Positions 51,321-60,535 of a DNA stretch of 64,000 nt are shown piece by piece. The notes under the pieces are model-generated. The model saw nothing but the letters and a program-made list of their open reading frames with translations, was not told where the DNA came from and did no database searches. Where the stretch lies: contig NZ_CP163444.1 of NCBI RefSeq assembly GCF_041053105.1, positions 3,162,001-3,226,000 of the forward strand, given 5' to 3'. The stretch's first letter is position 1; each line of letters begins with the position of its first letter. The stretch is from Streptomyces sp. R44 (GTDB taxonomy: Bacteria > Actinomycetota > Actinomycetes > Streptomycetales > Streptomycetaceae). The position numbers were made by a program, and so were the translations under genes.

Positions 51321-53138
51321 ATGTGCGGAATTGTCGGTTACATCGGTAAGCGCGACGTTGCCCCGCTGCTGCTCGAAGGCCTCGCCCGCCTCGAGTACCG
51401 GGGTTACGACTCGGCCGGCATGGTCGTCACCAGCCCGAAGGCCTCCGGCCTGAAGATGGTGAAGGCCAAGGGCCGTGTCCGTGACCTGGAGGCCAAGGTC
51501 CCCAAGCGCTTCACCGGCACCACCGGCATCGCGCACACCCGCTGGGCCACCCACGGCGCCCCGAGCGACATCAACTCGCACCCGCACCTCGACCCCGAGA
51601 ACAAGGTCGCGGTCGTCCACAACGGCATCGTGGACAACGCCCAGGAGCTCCGCGCCAAGCTGGAGGCCGACGGCGTCGTCTTCGCCTCCGAGACGGACAC
51701 CGAGGTCATCACCCACCTCATCGCCCGCTCCCAGGCCGAGACCCTCGAGGAGAAGGTCCGCGAGGCGCTCAAGGTCATCGAGGGCACCTACGGCATCGCC
51801 GTGATGCACGCCGACTTCAACGACCGCATCGTGGTGGCCCGCAACGGCTCCCCGGTCATCCTCGGCATCGGCGAGAAGGAGATGCTCGTCGCCTCCGACG
51901 TCGCCGCCCTGATCGCCCACACCCGTCAGGTCGTCACCCTCGACGACGGCGAGATGGCCACCCTCAAGGCCGACGACTTCCGCACCTACACGACCTCGGG
52001 CGCCTCCACCACGGCCACGCCCGAGACCGTCGAGTGGGAGGCCGCCTCCTACGACATGGGCGGCCACGACACCTTCATGCACAAGGAGATCTCCGAGCAG
52101 CCCGACGCGGTCGACCGCGTGCTGCGCGGCCGGATCGACGACCGCTTCTCCACCGTGCACCTGGGCGGCCTGAACCTGGACCCGCGCGAGGCCCGCACCA
52201 TCCGCCGCATCAAGATCCTCGGCTGCGGCACCTCGTACCACGCCGGCCTCATCGGCGCCGGGCTCATCGAGTCCATGGCCCGCATCCCCGCCGACGCCGA
52301 GCCGGCCTCGGAGTTCCGCTACCGCAACCCGGTCGTGGACCCCGACACCCTCTACATCGCCGTCTCCCAGTCCGGTGAGACCTACGACGTGCTCGCCGCC
52401 GTCCAGGAGCTCAAGCGGAAGGGCGCCCGCGTCCTCGGCGTCGTCAACGTCGTCGGCTCCGCCATCGCCCGCGAGGCCGACGGCGGCGTGTACGTGCACG
52501 CCGGCCCCGAGGTCTGCGTCGTCTCCACCAAGTGCTTCACCAACACGGTCACCGCCTTCGCGCTGCTCGCCCTGCACCTGGGCCGCATCCGCGACCTGTC
52601 CGTCACCGACGGCAAGCGGATCATCGAGGGCCTGCGCAAGCTGCCCTCGCAGATCGAGGAGATCCTCAAGACCGAGGAGCAGATCAAGGAGATCGCCGCG
52701 GAGTACGCCGGCGCCCAGTCGATGATGTTCATCGGCCGTGTGCGCGGCTACCCCGTCGCGCTGGAGGCCTCCCTCAAGCTGAAGGAGATCTCCTACATCC
52801 ACGCCGAGGCGTACCCGGCCTCCGAGCTGAAGCACGGCCCGCTCGCCCTCATCGAGCCGGCCCTGCCGACCGTCGCGATCGTCCCCGACGACGACCTGCT
52901 GGAGAAGAACCGCGCCGCCCTGGAGGAGATCAAGGCCCGCAGCGGCCGCATCCTCGCGGTCGCGCACCAGCCGCAGGCCAAGGCCGACCACACCATCGTC
53001 GTCCCGAAGAACGAGGACGAGCTGGACCCGATCCTCATGGGCATCCCGCTCCAGCTCCTCGCCTACCACACGGCGCTCGCCATGGGCCGTGACATCGACA
53101 AGCCGCGCAACCTGGCGAAGTCCGTCACCGTCGAGTAG
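51321..53138 (+). CDS. glmS: glutamine-fructose-6-phosphate aminotransferase
   Basis: A 605-residue enzyme making glucosamine-6-phosphate from fructose-6-phosphate and glutamine, the entry to UDP-GlcNAc and the wall. Cys2 (MCGIVGYIG) is the glutaminase nucleophile, followed by GIAHTRWATHG; two SIS domains carry the isomerase site (CGTSYHAGL, VSQSGETYD), and the C-terminus ends KPRNLAKSVTVE. ATG 51321 follows GGAGGGG. A strong hairpin follows. Confidence 0.96.
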   Translation: MCGIVGYIGKRDVAPLLLEGLARLEYRGYDSAGMVVTSPKASGLKMVKAKGRVRDLEAKVPKRFTGTTGIAHTRWATHGAPSDINSHPHLDPENKVAVVHNGIVDNAQELRAKLEADGVVFASETDTEVITHLIARSQAETLEEKVREALKVIEGTYGIAVMHADFNDRIVVARNGSPVILGIGEKEMLVASDVAALIAHTRQVVTLDDGEMATLKADDFRTYTTSGASTTATPETVEWEAASYDMGGHDTFMHKEISEQPDAVDRVLRGRIDDRFSTVHLGGLNLDPREARTIRRIKILGCGTSYHAGLIGAGLIESMARIPADAEPASEFRYRNPVVDPDTLYIAVSQSGETYDVLAAVQELKRKGARVLGVVNVVGSAIAREADGGVYVHAGPEVCVVSTKCFTNTVTAFALLALHLGRIRDLSVTDGKRIIEGLRKLPSQIEEILKTEEQIKEIAAEYAGAQSMMFIGRVRGYPVALEASLKLKEISYIHAEAYPASELKHGPLALIEPALPTVAIVPDDDLLEKNRAALEEIKARSGRILAVAHQPQAKADHTIVVPKNEDELDPILMGIPLQLLAYHTALAMGRDIDKPRNLAKSVTVE

Positions 53139-53244
53139 GCCCACCCGGCCCCCTCAGCCGTCGCGGCCGAGGCGGGGCCGCCGGGCCTGTCCCCCGGCGC
53201 CCCGCCCCTCCGGGCCTGTCCCCCGGAGCCTCGGCCGGACACGG

Positions 53245-53285
53245 CAGCGGTCCCCGTGCACACCTCCCGTGCACGGGGACCGCTG
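53245..53285. terminator. strong terminator between glmS and the convergent transporter gene
   Basis: A perfect 17-bp stem (53245-53261 with 53269-53285) with a 7-nt loop, then TGTTTCC. Upstream, CCGGGCCTGTCCCCCGG-type sequence is repeated twice (53190-53227). Confidence 0.92.
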
Positions 53286-53309
53286 TGTTTCCTGTCGTAC
53301 GGGTGGACC

Positions 53310-53873
53310 TCAGCCCGCGGCCGGAGCACCGCCCGCCGCGCGGCGCAGGGCCGTCGGCCAGCCGGCGACCGCGGCCGTGGCGCCGTACCAGGCGACCAGA
53401 CCCGCGACGGCGGCCACCCAGCCGCCCGCCTTCCCGAGCCCGCCGTTGTCGGCGAGGGCGCCGATGCCGAGCAGCAGCAGCGCGACGAACAGCAGCCCGT
53501 ACACGCCCTGTCCGAAGAGTCCGCTGCCCGCGGCTGCCACGGTCAGCGTGAGCGCGAGGAGCGCCCACAGGAGCAGGAAGAGCCCCATGGCGTCGGCCGA
53601 GGCGTGTCCGCCGGCGCCGCTGCCCCAGGTGAACCAGAAGGCTCCGAGCGCCGCGTACGCCGTGCCTTCGCCCTTGTCGCCCGCGCGCAGCGCGAGCAGT
53701 CCGACGAGGAAGAGCGTCACGCCACCGACCCAGGTGGCGAGACCCGCGGCATCCGCTGCCGCGACGTTGTCGATGACACCGGTTCCGCCCAGGCCGAAGG
53801 CCAGCAGGGTCAGTCCGAGTGCCAGGTGGCCGAGCGTGGAGGTGGTGTTTCCCGCGGCGACTTCGTTGTTCAC
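53310..53873 (-). CDS. GPR1/FUN34/YaaH-family acetate/succinate transporter
   Basis: A 187-residue inner-membrane protein with six predicted helices. It keeps the family layout: an opening HLALGLTLLAFGL segment, a central LGAFWFTWGSGAG and LFLLLWALLALTLTVAA. Family members (SatP/YaaH) move acetate or succinate with protons. The usual N-terminal NPAPLGL motif is replaced by TSTLGHLALG, so transport specificity is uncertain. GTG start at 53873. Confidence 0.83.
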   Translation of the reverse strand: MNNEVAAGNTTSTLGHLALGLTLLAFGLGGTGVIDNVAAADAAGLATWVGGVTLFLVGLLALRAGDKGEGTAYAALGAFWFTWGSGAGGHASADAMGLFLLLWALLALTLTVAAAGSGLFGQGVYGLLFVALLLLGIGALADNGGLGKAGGWVAAVAGLVAWYGATAAVAGWPTALRRAAGGAPAAG

Positions 53874-54044
53874 GGCGGGCTCCCTTCAGGTGTGCAGTTG
53901 TCCTGCGTGAGCTGCTGCGTTCCGTGACCTTTATGTACCCTTCACAAGCACACAATTCACCTGAGGAAGGCCGAATTTATGGCCGGATGACGGCAGTTGA
54001 GGAAGCGACCTGACGGGCCGAAGGGTCGTACGGGGCGTGTCCGG

Positions 54045-54566
54045 CTACGGGATGACGATGACGGGCCGCTGCGCGCGGCGCGCGAGACGGCCGGCGACCG
54101 AGCCGAAGATCCGGCCGACGATCCCGTGCGTGGAGCCGACCACGATCGCGTCGGCCGAGTACTCCCGGCCGACCTCCTCCAGCTCGTGGCAGATGTCCCC
54201 GCCGCGCTCGACCAGGATCCACGGCACCTCGGAGAGGTGGTCGGCGCAGGCCAGCTCCAGGCCGAGGACCTCGGTGCGGTGGTCCGGGACGTCGACGAAG
54301 ACCGGGGGCTCGCAGCCGGCCCACACCGTGGTGGGCAGCCGGTTGGCCACGTGCACGATGATCAGGCCCGATCCGGAGCGGCGGGCCATGCCGATGGCGT
54401 ACGCGAGGGCGCGCTCACTGGACGTCGAGCCGTCGAAGCCGACGACCACCCCGTGCCGGAAGGCCGGGTCGCAGGCATGACGTGGCTGTTCTACCGCGAG
54501 GGGGTCGACCGTGGAATCGGCGACGCGCTTGCGGTCCGCGGGTTCGGGGAATTCGTGACCGGCCAT
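54045..54566 (-). CDS. universal stress protein
   Basis: A 173-residue cytosolic UspA-fold protein. After a 35-residue extension, GVVVGFDGSTSSERALAYAI opens the domain. The C-terminal ATP-binding motif VVGSTHGIVGRIFGSVAG (G-x2-G-x9-G-S/T type) is intact, so nucleotide binding is likely. It is divergent from the 54909 gene across a 342-bp gap; dormancy or stress promoters are plausible but not evident by eye. Confidence 0.9.
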   Translation of the reverse strand: MAGHEFPEPADRKRVADSTVDPLAVEQPRHACDPAFRHGVVVGFDGSTSSERALAYAIGMARRSGSGLIIVHVANRLPTTVWAGCEPPVFVDVPDHRTEVLGLELACADHLSEVPWILVERGGDICHELEEVGREYSADAIVVGSTHGIVGRIFGSVAGRLARRAQRPVIVIP

Positions 54567-54908
54567 CGGTGTCTCGGCGAAGAAGGTCCTCGTGGGAAGG
54601 GACGGGGAGAAAAGGGGACGAACGACGGGTGGCGGCGGAGCTGTGTCCGGGAATCATCTTCCCAAGCCCATACCCCCAAGGGTACGGCGACACTCCTCTC
54701 CTGCCCAGAGCCCGCCGTGCCACACCCGGCGTGCCCGCCGCTCGCGCGCGGCGTTCCAGGGAGCATGCACGAGGGGCTCGGGATCTGGCAATGCCGGATG
54801 TGCCCTACAGGCGTCCGTACGGGGGCCAAACGGACGTCGCCGAGAGTGACCGGAAGGTTCCGCTCCTCGTTGCCACAGGTCCAGCCCACCGTCGCAGGGA
54901 GACCGCCC
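54567..54908. other. divergent intergenic region, no gene seen
   Basis: 342 bp between the universal stress gene and the 54909 gene. It contains TACCCCCAAGGGTA (near 54667), a short dyad, and on the minus strand a GGGTAT that resembles a SigB-type -10 box, but no matching -35 element is convincing. No frame with a good start was found. Confidence 0.35.
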
Positions 54909-55328
54909 GTGCCCGCACCAACGACCGCCGCCGGCCAGACCACCGCCACCCCCTCCCCCGCGCTCGGCGGGCCCCGCGGCCGCCGCCGGGCACCCGCCCT
55001 CCCGCCGACCGCCGGCCCTGAGCCGGAGCCGGGGACAGCGGCGGGGAGAGCGGCGGGGACGGCGGCGGGCGGGGCGGCCGGCGGGGGCGCGGCGGCGGGG
55101 ACGGCGACCGGCGGGGGCGGGGCGGAGCAGGCCGGTGACGTCGTCCGCTGGGCGGCCTTCTGCTGTGTCCTCGTCCCCGTGGTGCTCGTCGGCTACGGCA
55201 CCTCCCTCGGCGGAGCCGCCGGGACCGCGCTCGGACTCGTGTCGGTGACGGCGGCCTGCCGGCTGCTGCTGCGCCGCTCGGAGCGCGGACTGCACGCGGA
55301 GACGGTCCGCCCGAGGCGCCGGAACTAG
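54909..55328 (+). CDS. small Ala/Gly-rich membrane protein
   Basis: A 139-residue protein. The first 75 residues are low-complexity Ala/Gly/Thr/Pro, then two predicted transmembrane helices (VRWAAFCCVLVPVVLVGYG and GTALGLVSVTAACRLLL) and a basic tail. GTG 54909 follows AGGGAG at 7 nt. It lies upstream of adpA on the same strand, separated by 421 bp. No function is suggested. Confidence 0.65.
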   Translation: MPAPTTAAGQTTATPSPALGGPRGRRRAPALPPTAGPEPEPGTAAGRAAGTAAGGAAGGGAAAGTATGGGGAEQAGDVVRWAAFCCVLVPVVLVGYGTSLGGAAGTALGLVSVTAACRLLLRRSERGLHAETVRPRRRN

Positions 55329-55749
55329 CCTCGGAGGGGCCTTGAGCCGGCCCCGCCCCCCTTCGAGTTGACAGGTTCGTACACCCGACCCCATATGTTT
55401 TCAGCCAACTTCCAGCCGTCGGCGAGTCCTTGGCGGAACGGTTGGCCAACCCCGGCGCCGGAGGCCGCGGAAGCCTTGCCCCAGGGGCCCACACCCCCCG
55501 CGTACGGGGGCGTTCGCCGCCCCGCCCTTCCCCTCGGGGGCCGTCGGACGCAAGACTTCGCGATCGATCGCTTCACGCCAAGTTGCCTTGTCGACAATCC
55601 ACCGGATGGAGAACTTGTCACGCCGGCGCCACGGGACACAGTAGATTCGATCATGGGTACCGAAGACTGGGGTCTCGTGCAAAACCGAGGGGAAACGTGC
55701 AGGAGCGACACGACCAGGGAGACGCGAACACCGAGGGGGGCTTAGCGTC
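55329..55749 (+). promoter_or_regulatory. long upstream region of adpA
   Basis: 421 bp without a convincing gene. It begins with a weak GGGGCC/GGCCCC hairpin (55336-55341 with 55349-55354) after the previous stop, and ends with a GAGGGGGG ribosome site 10 nt before the adpA ATG. adpA promoters in Streptomyces are typically long and bound by AdpA itself, BldD and gamma-butyrolactone receptors; specific sites were not resolved by eye. Confidence 0.6.
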
Positions 55750-56910
55750 ATGAGCCAGGACTCCGCCGCACCGGAGGTCGCACGGAAGCTGTCCGGGCGC
55801 CGCCGTCGCGAAGTCGTCGCGGTGCTGCTGTTCAGCGGCGGCCCCATCTTCGAGAGCTCCATCCCGCTCTCCGTGTTCGGCATCGACCGGCAGGACGCCG
55901 GGGTGCCCCGCTACCGGCTGCTCGTCTGCGCCGGCGAGGAGGGCCCGCTGCGGACCACCGGTGGGCTCGAACTCACCGCGCCGTACGGCCTGGAGGCCAT
56001 CAGCCGGGCGGGCACCGTCGTCGTCCCGGCCTGGCGGTCGATCACCTCGCCGCCGCCGCCGGAGGCGCTCGAAGCGCTGCGCCGTGCGCACGAGGAGGGG
56101 GCCAGGATCGTCGGGCTCTGCACCGGGGCGTTCGTCCTGGCCGCGGCCGGACTGCTCGACGGCCGCCCGGCGACCACGCACTGGATGTACGCGCCGACGC
56201 TCGCCAAGCGCTACCCGTCGGTCCACGTGGACCCGCGGGAGCTCTTCGTCGACGACGGGGACGTGCTGACCTCCGCCGGCACCGCGGCCGGAATCGATCT
56301 GTGTCTGCACATCGTGCGGACCGACCACGGCACCGAGGCCGCGGGCGCGCTCGCGCGCCGGCTGGTCGTCCCGCCGCGGCGCAGTGGCGGTCAGGAGCGC
56401 TACCTCGACAGGTCTTTACCTGAGGAGATCGGCGCCGACCCGCTGGCCGAGGTCGTCGCCTGGGCGCTGGAGCACCTCCACGAGCAGTTCGACGTGGAGA
56501 CGCTCGCCGCGCGCGCCTACATGTCACGGCGGACCTTCGACCGCCGGTTCCGCTCGCTGACGGGTTCCGCCCCGCTCCAGTGGCTGATCACCCAGCGGGT
56601 GCTGCAGGCGCAGCGGCTCCTGGAGACCTCCGACTACTCGGTCGACGAGGTCGCCGGCCGGTGCGGCTTCCGCTCCCCGGTGGCGCTGCGCGGCCACTTC
56701 CGGCGCCAGCTCGGCTCCTCGCCGGCCGCCTACCGGGCGGCGTACCGCGCGCGGCGGCCGCAGGGCGACTCCGGCACCGCGGTGCTGGAAGCGGCGGTGC
56801 CGGGCCAGGGCTCCGCGGGGCTCCGCAGGCCGCTGGAGCCGGGCAAGCCGCAGTCGGACGCGTACGCGCCGGGCCGCCCGGCCCTGCCGGGGCAGCGCAG
56901 CGCGCCGTAA
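55750..56910 (+). CDS. adpA: AdpA, pleiotropic developmental and antibiotic regulator
   Basis: A 386-residue AraC/XylS-family activator with an N-terminal DJ-1/PfpI-like dimerisation domain (about 22-195, with [19 protein letters not shown]) and a C-terminal two-HTH DNA-binding domain (about 235-335, [18 protein letters not shown] and [20 protein letters not shown]). A TTA leucine codon (56416-56418, in DRSLPEE between the domains) makes translation depend on the bldA tRNA, as in other Streptomyces adpA genes. It is followed by a terminator and orn, the conserved adpA-ornA arrangement. Confidence 0.96.
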   Translation: MSQDSAAPEVARKLSGRRRREVVAVLLFSGGPIFESSIPLSVFGIDRQDAGVPRYRLLVCAGEEGPLRTTGGLELTAPYGLEAISRAGTVVVPAWRSITSPPPPEALEALRRAHEEGARIVGLCTGAFVLAAAGLLDGRPATTHWMYAPTLAKRYPSVHVDPRELFVDDGDVLTSAGTAAGIDLCLHIVRTDHGTEAAGALARRLVVPPRRSGGQERYLDRSLPEEIGADPLAEVVAWALEHLHEQFDVETLAARAYMSRRTFDRRFRSLTGSAPLQWLITQRVLQAQRLLETSDYSVDEVAGRCGFRSPVALRGHFRRQLGSSPAAYRAAYRARRPQGDSGTAVLEAAVPGQGSAGLRRPLEPGKPQSDAYAPGRPALPGQRSAP

Positions 56911-56946
56911 CAAGACCGCCGCCGCCACAAGCGGTGCGACGCAGGA

Positions 56947-56987
56947 CCGACGGGCCCTCGGGGACACCTCCCCCGGGGGCCCGTCGG
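56947..56987 (+). terminator. terminator after adpA
   Basis: An 11-bp perfect stem (56947-56957 with 56977-56987) extended by an inner G/C stem, 36 nt after the adpA stop. Confidence 0.83.
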
Positions 56988-57082
56988 CCTGCCCGGGCTT
57001 GGGGCCGCCCTGTCGATCACGCCACGGGCCCGGCCTGATCGGCACGCCGCCCCCCGGGGCGGGAGCCCCTAAGGTAGGACGC

Positions 57083-57685
57083 ATGAACGATCGCATGGTG
57101 TGGATCGACTGCGAGATGACCGGGCTCTCGCTGACGGACGACGCACTCATCGAGGTGGCCGCGCTGGTCACCGACTCGGAACTGAACGTGCTCGGCGACG
57201 GGGTGGACATCGTGATCCGCCCGCCGGACGCGGCCCTGGAGACCATGCCCGAGATCGTGCGCCAGATGCACACGGCCTCGGGGCTGCTCGACGCGCTCGC
57301 CGACGGCACGACGCTCGCCGACGCAGAGGCCCAGGTCCTCGCGTACATCCGCGAGCACGTCAAGGAGCCGGGCAAGGCGCCGCTGTGCGGGAACTCGGTC
57401 TCCACGGACCGCGGCTTCCTCGCGCGCGACATGCCCGCCCTGGAGAGCCACCTGCACTACCGGATCGTCGATGTCTCCTCGGTCAAGGAGCTGGCCCGCC
57501 GCTGGTACCCGAGGGCGTACTTCAACAGTCCGGAGAAGAACGGCAACCACCGGGCGCTCGCCGACATCCGCGAGTCCATCGCCGAGCTGCGCTACTACCG
57601 CGAGGCGATCTTCGTCCCGCAGCCCGGCCCGGACTCGGAGACCGCGAAGCGGATCGCGGCGCGTCACGTCGTTCCCGCGCAGTGA
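57083..57685 (+). CDS. orn: oligoribonuclease
   Basis: A 200-residue DEDDh 3'-5' exoribonuclease that degrades 2-5-nt RNAs (and pGpG from c-di-GMP turnover). Motifs: [14 protein letters not shown] (D9, E11), [15 protein letters not shown], and [15 protein letters not shown] with the catalytic His and Asp. Called ornA in Streptomyces, where it is required for normal growth and aerial mycelium. Start ATG 57083 with a short AAGGTAGG upstream. Confidence 0.95.
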   Translation: MNDRMVWIDCEMTGLSLTDDALIEVAALVTDSELNVLGDGVDIVIRPPDAALETMPEIVRQMHTASGLLDALADGTTLADAEAQVLAYIREHVKEPGKAPLCGNSVSTDRGFLARDMPALESHLHYRIVDVSSVKELARRWYPRAYFNSPEKNGNHRALADIRESIAELRYYREAIFVPQPGPDSETAKRIAARHVVPAQ

Positions 57686-57813
57686 CCCCCCGCTCGCGCC
57701 CCCGGAAGCCCCCCGGAAGCCCCCGCGGAAAACGGTGGCGCGAGCACCCTCCAGAACCCTGTAGACTTCTTCTCGGCCGGTCGGGGAAACCTTCGGGAAA
57801 ACCGCCGGTCGTG

Positions 57814-57886
57814 GTGGGTATAGCTCAGCTGGTAGAGCACCTGGTTGTGGTCCAGGATGTCGCGGGTTCGAGTCCCGTTACTCACC
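57814..57886 (+). tRNA. tRNA-His (GTG)
   Basis: A full cloverleaf: acceptor GTGGGTA/TACTCAC with one G-U, D arm GCTC/GAGC, anticodon stem CCTGG/CCAGG around TTGTGGT with anticodon GTG at 57847-57849, and T arm GCGGG-TTCGAGT-CCCGT. The preceding G (57813) can serve as the -1 guanosine typical of tRNA-His. Confidence 0.96.
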
Positions 57887-57891
57887 CTGAT

Positions 57892-57929
57892 GACTCAGGC
57901 CCCGGTTCGAAAGAACCGGGGCCTGAGTC
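57892..57929 (+). terminator. terminator after tRNA-His
   Basis: A perfect 17-bp stem (57892-57908 with 57913-57929) capped by a GAAA tetraloop and followed by GTTTTC. Confidence 0.95.
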
Positions 57930-58049
57930 GTTTTCGCATGCCTTCACCCGTACGGACGCGACGGTGATCCACTCCTCCGGCCCCACTGTTAGCTTCCCCA
58001 TATGTCCCGAATCTCCACAATTCACACGTATTGGGCTGGGTGAGGCCGC

Positions 58050-59732
58050 GTGGGAGTCCTGCGTGACCACCCCGAACTCGCCCTCTTCCTCTGCCTCGCC
58101 GGCGGCTACCTCCTCGGCAAGGTCCGCGTCGGCCCCATCACGCTCGGCGGCATCTGCGGCACGCTGATCGTCGCGCTGCTCCTCGGCGCCTGGACGAAGG
58201 TCACCGTCTCCGACGACGTGAAGACGATCTTCTTCGCGCTCTTCATCTTCTCGCTCGGCTATCTGGCGGGTCCGCAGTTCTTCGCCAACCTCAACAAGAA
58301 GAGCCTGCGCTTCTTCACCCTCTGCCTCATCGAGGTCGTCTGCGTCGTCGGCATCGCCCTCGGTCTCGCCAAGGCCTTCGACCTCGACGTCGGCACCGCC
58401 GCCGGCATCCTCGCCGGCGCCGCCACCGAGTCCGCGGTCGTCGGCACGGCCACGGAGGCCATCGGCAAGCTCTCCGACCTGACGCAGCAGCAGATCACCG
58501 AGTACCAGGGGCACGTCGCCACCGCGTACACGGTCTGCTACCTCTTCGGCCTCGTCACCATCGTCATCTACACCAGCCAGATCATGCCGATGCTGCTGCG
58601 GATCAACCTCCGCGACGCCTCCCGCGCCCTGTGGGAGAAGATGCGCGGCTCCGGCGGCGGCCTGGAGTCCGACGAGCGCGAGGCGCTCCCCGGCATGGTG
58701 GGACGGACGTTCCTGGTCACGCTCGCGGACGGCGCCACCGTCTCCCAGGTGGAGCGGCAGAACGGCAGCCGGGTCACCGTCGAGGCGGTGAAGCGGGGCA
58801 CCAAGGTCCTCACCCCTCCCCCGCCGGACTTCGAGCTGACCCTCTCCGACCTGGTCCTGATGGTGGGCCGCCGGTCCAACATCATCGACGCGGGGCGGCA
58901 CGTCGGCCCCGAGACCCCGGCGATCCCCGGCCTCGACACCCCGCTCGCCACCACCCAGGTCTCCCTGACGGACAAGGCGGTGGCCGGCAAGTCCATCGAC
59001 ACCCTCACCAAGGAGCACCCGGAGTTCTCCTCCGGCGGGGTGTACGTGACGGACGTGCTCCGCAACGAGCAGCATCTGCCCGCCACCCCCGACACCGTCG
59101 TGCACCGCGGTGACGTGCTCACCCTGGTCGGCGCCCGCTCCGGCCTGGGCAAGCTGGCGGCCAAGGTCGGCGCGACGGTCAAGAACGACGCCACCGACTT
59201 CATCTACCTGGGCCTCGGCATCGTCTGCGGCAGCCTCATCGGTCAGATCTCGGTGACGTTCGGCGGCGTCCCGATGTCGCTCGGCACGGGCGGCGGCTGT
59301 CTGATCTCCGGACTGCTCTTCGGCTGGTTCCGCTCCCGGAGCCAGACCTTCGGCGCCTTCCCGCCGCAGGCCGCCACCACCCTCAAGGACATGGGCCTCG
59401 CCATCTTCATCGCCTGCACCGGTCTGGTGTCGGGCCCGCAGGCCTGGCCGCTGCTCAAGGAGTACGGAGCGCTGCTGCCGTTCGCGGGGATCGCGATGGT
59501 CCTGATCCCGGCGACGATCTCGCTGGTCGTCGGCCGCAAACTGCTGAACATCGAGAAGCCGCTGCTCATCGGCGCCATCGCGGGCCAGCAGTGCTCGACC
59601 CCGGCGATCACCTCGGTGACACAGGTCGCCCAGAGCTCGGTCCCGATGCTCGGCTACACGGTCACGTACACGCTCTCGAACTTCCTGCTCCCGCTGACCG
59701 GGCCGCTGCTCGTCGGCATTCTGGGGGCGTGA
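58050..59732 (+). CDS. aspartate:alanine exchanger family transporter (AspT-like)
   Basis: A 560-residue inner-membrane antiporter: about five helices, two cytosolic RCK_C/TrkA-C-like domains (about 205-285 and 300-375, with RGDVLTLVGARSGLGKL), then about five more helices. The repeated AspT motifs GATTESAVVGT-like (LAGAATESAVVGTATEAI) and GQQCSTPAITSV occur at matching places in the two halves. Paired with aspartate 4-decarboxylase it would swap aspartate for alanine and build a proton gradient. GTG 58050 start. Confidence 0.88.
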   Translation: MGVLRDHPELALFLCLAGGYLLGKVRVGPITLGGICGTLIVALLLGAWTKVTVSDDVKTIFFALFIFSLGYLAGPQFFANLNKKSLRFFTLCLIEVVCVVGIALGLAKAFDLDVGTAAGILAGAATESAVVGTATEAIGKLSDLTQQQITEYQGHVATAYTVCYLFGLVTIVIYTSQIMPMLLRINLRDASRALWEKMRGSGGGLESDEREALPGMVGRTFLVTLADGATVSQVERQNGSRVTVEAVKRGTKVLTPPPPDFELTLSDLVLMVGRRSNIIDAGRHVGPETPAIPGLDTPLATTQVSLTDKAVAGKSIDTLTKEHPEFSSGGVYVTDVLRNEQHLPATPDTVVHRGDVLTLVGARSGLGKLAAKVGATVKNDATDFIYLGLGIVCGSLIGQISVTFGGVPMSLGTGGGCLISGLLFGWFRSRSQTFGAFPPQAATTLKDMGLAIFIACTGLVSGPQAWPLLKEYGALLPFAGIAMVLIPATISLVVGRKLLNIEKPLLIGAIAGQQCSTPAITSVTQVAQSSVPMLGYTVTYTLSNFLLPLTGPLLVGILGA

Positions 59733-59741
59733 GGAGCCGCC

Positions 59742-60487
59742 GTGATCGATTTCCTCAACCGGAACATCTTCCAGCCCCACCCCGAGCTGCTGGTCTTCAT
59801 CACCGTCGCGCTCGGCTTCCTCTTCGGAAAGCTCCGCTACAAGGCGATCGCGCTCGGCGCCGTCACCGGCTGTCTGGTGGCGGGTCTGCTGCTCGGCGCC
59901 CAGTTCAAGATCACGATCGACGGCACGGTGAAGAACCTGTTCTTCACCATGTTCCTCTTCGCCCTCGGCTACAAGGTCGGCCCCCAGTTCTTCCGGGGAC
60001 TGAAGAAGGACGGCCTGCCGCAGGTCGTCAACGCCGTCGTGGTCTGCGTGACGGGCCTCCTCGTCTCCTGGGGCTTCGCGGTGATGCTCGGGTACGGCCC
60101 CGGGCTCTCCGCCGGCCTCCTCGGCGGCGCGCTCACCCAGTCCGCCGTCATCGGTGTCGCCCAGGACGCCATCGGGAACCTCCCGGGGCTCTCCGCCGAC
60201 CAGATGAAGACCGAGGAGAACCTGGTCGCGATCGGCTACGCCGTCACGTACCCGCTCGGCACGATCCTCTGCGCGATGCTCCTCGCCAACGTCCTGCCCA
60301 AGCTCTACAAGCGGGACCTGGCCGCCGAGTCGGCACAGATGGCGAAGGAGCTGGACGCGCCCGGCGACAACCCCGATCTGGCCGAGGGCTACTACGAGGT
60401 CGTCCTCCGCGCGTACGAGATGGACCCGCGGTGGGCAACGTCCTGCTGACCATCTGGGGCGCCGTGATCGTCATCCTCAACCACTGA
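59742..60487 (+). pseudogene. decayed second AspT-like exchanger with internal deletion
   Basis: An intact frame of 235 codons (59742-60449) encodes only the N-terminal helices of an AspT paralogue (LFGKLRYKAIALGAVTGCL, LGGALTQSAVIGVAQDAIGN) and stops at MDPRWATSC. In a different frame just beyond (about 60432-60487), VGNVLLTIWGAVIVILNH matches the last helix of such transporters (compare LSNFLLPLTGPLLVGILGA in the neighbour). The middle, about 300 codons with the RCK domains, is missing and the joint is out of frame. The N-terminal fragment might still be made; function as an exchanger is unlikely. Confidence 0.72.
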
Positions 60488-60521
60488 CCCACGTGATCGT
60501 CATCCTCACCCTCCGACCCAC
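60464..60521 (+). repeat. 29-bp tandem duplication before the decarboxylase gene
   Basis: GTGATCGTCATCCTCAACC...CCCAC (60464-60492) is repeated with four changes at 60493-60521. It covers the end of the exchanger remnant and the gap before the decarboxylase gene. Confidence 0.8.
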
Positions 60522-60535
60522 GTAAGGACGCCGTC

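Noticed and set aside
53997..55328. 443-codon protein starting before the universal stress gene
   Set aside because: Its first 300 codons are antisense to the well-supported universal stress gene; only the part from GTG 54909 has a ribosome site and membrane helices.
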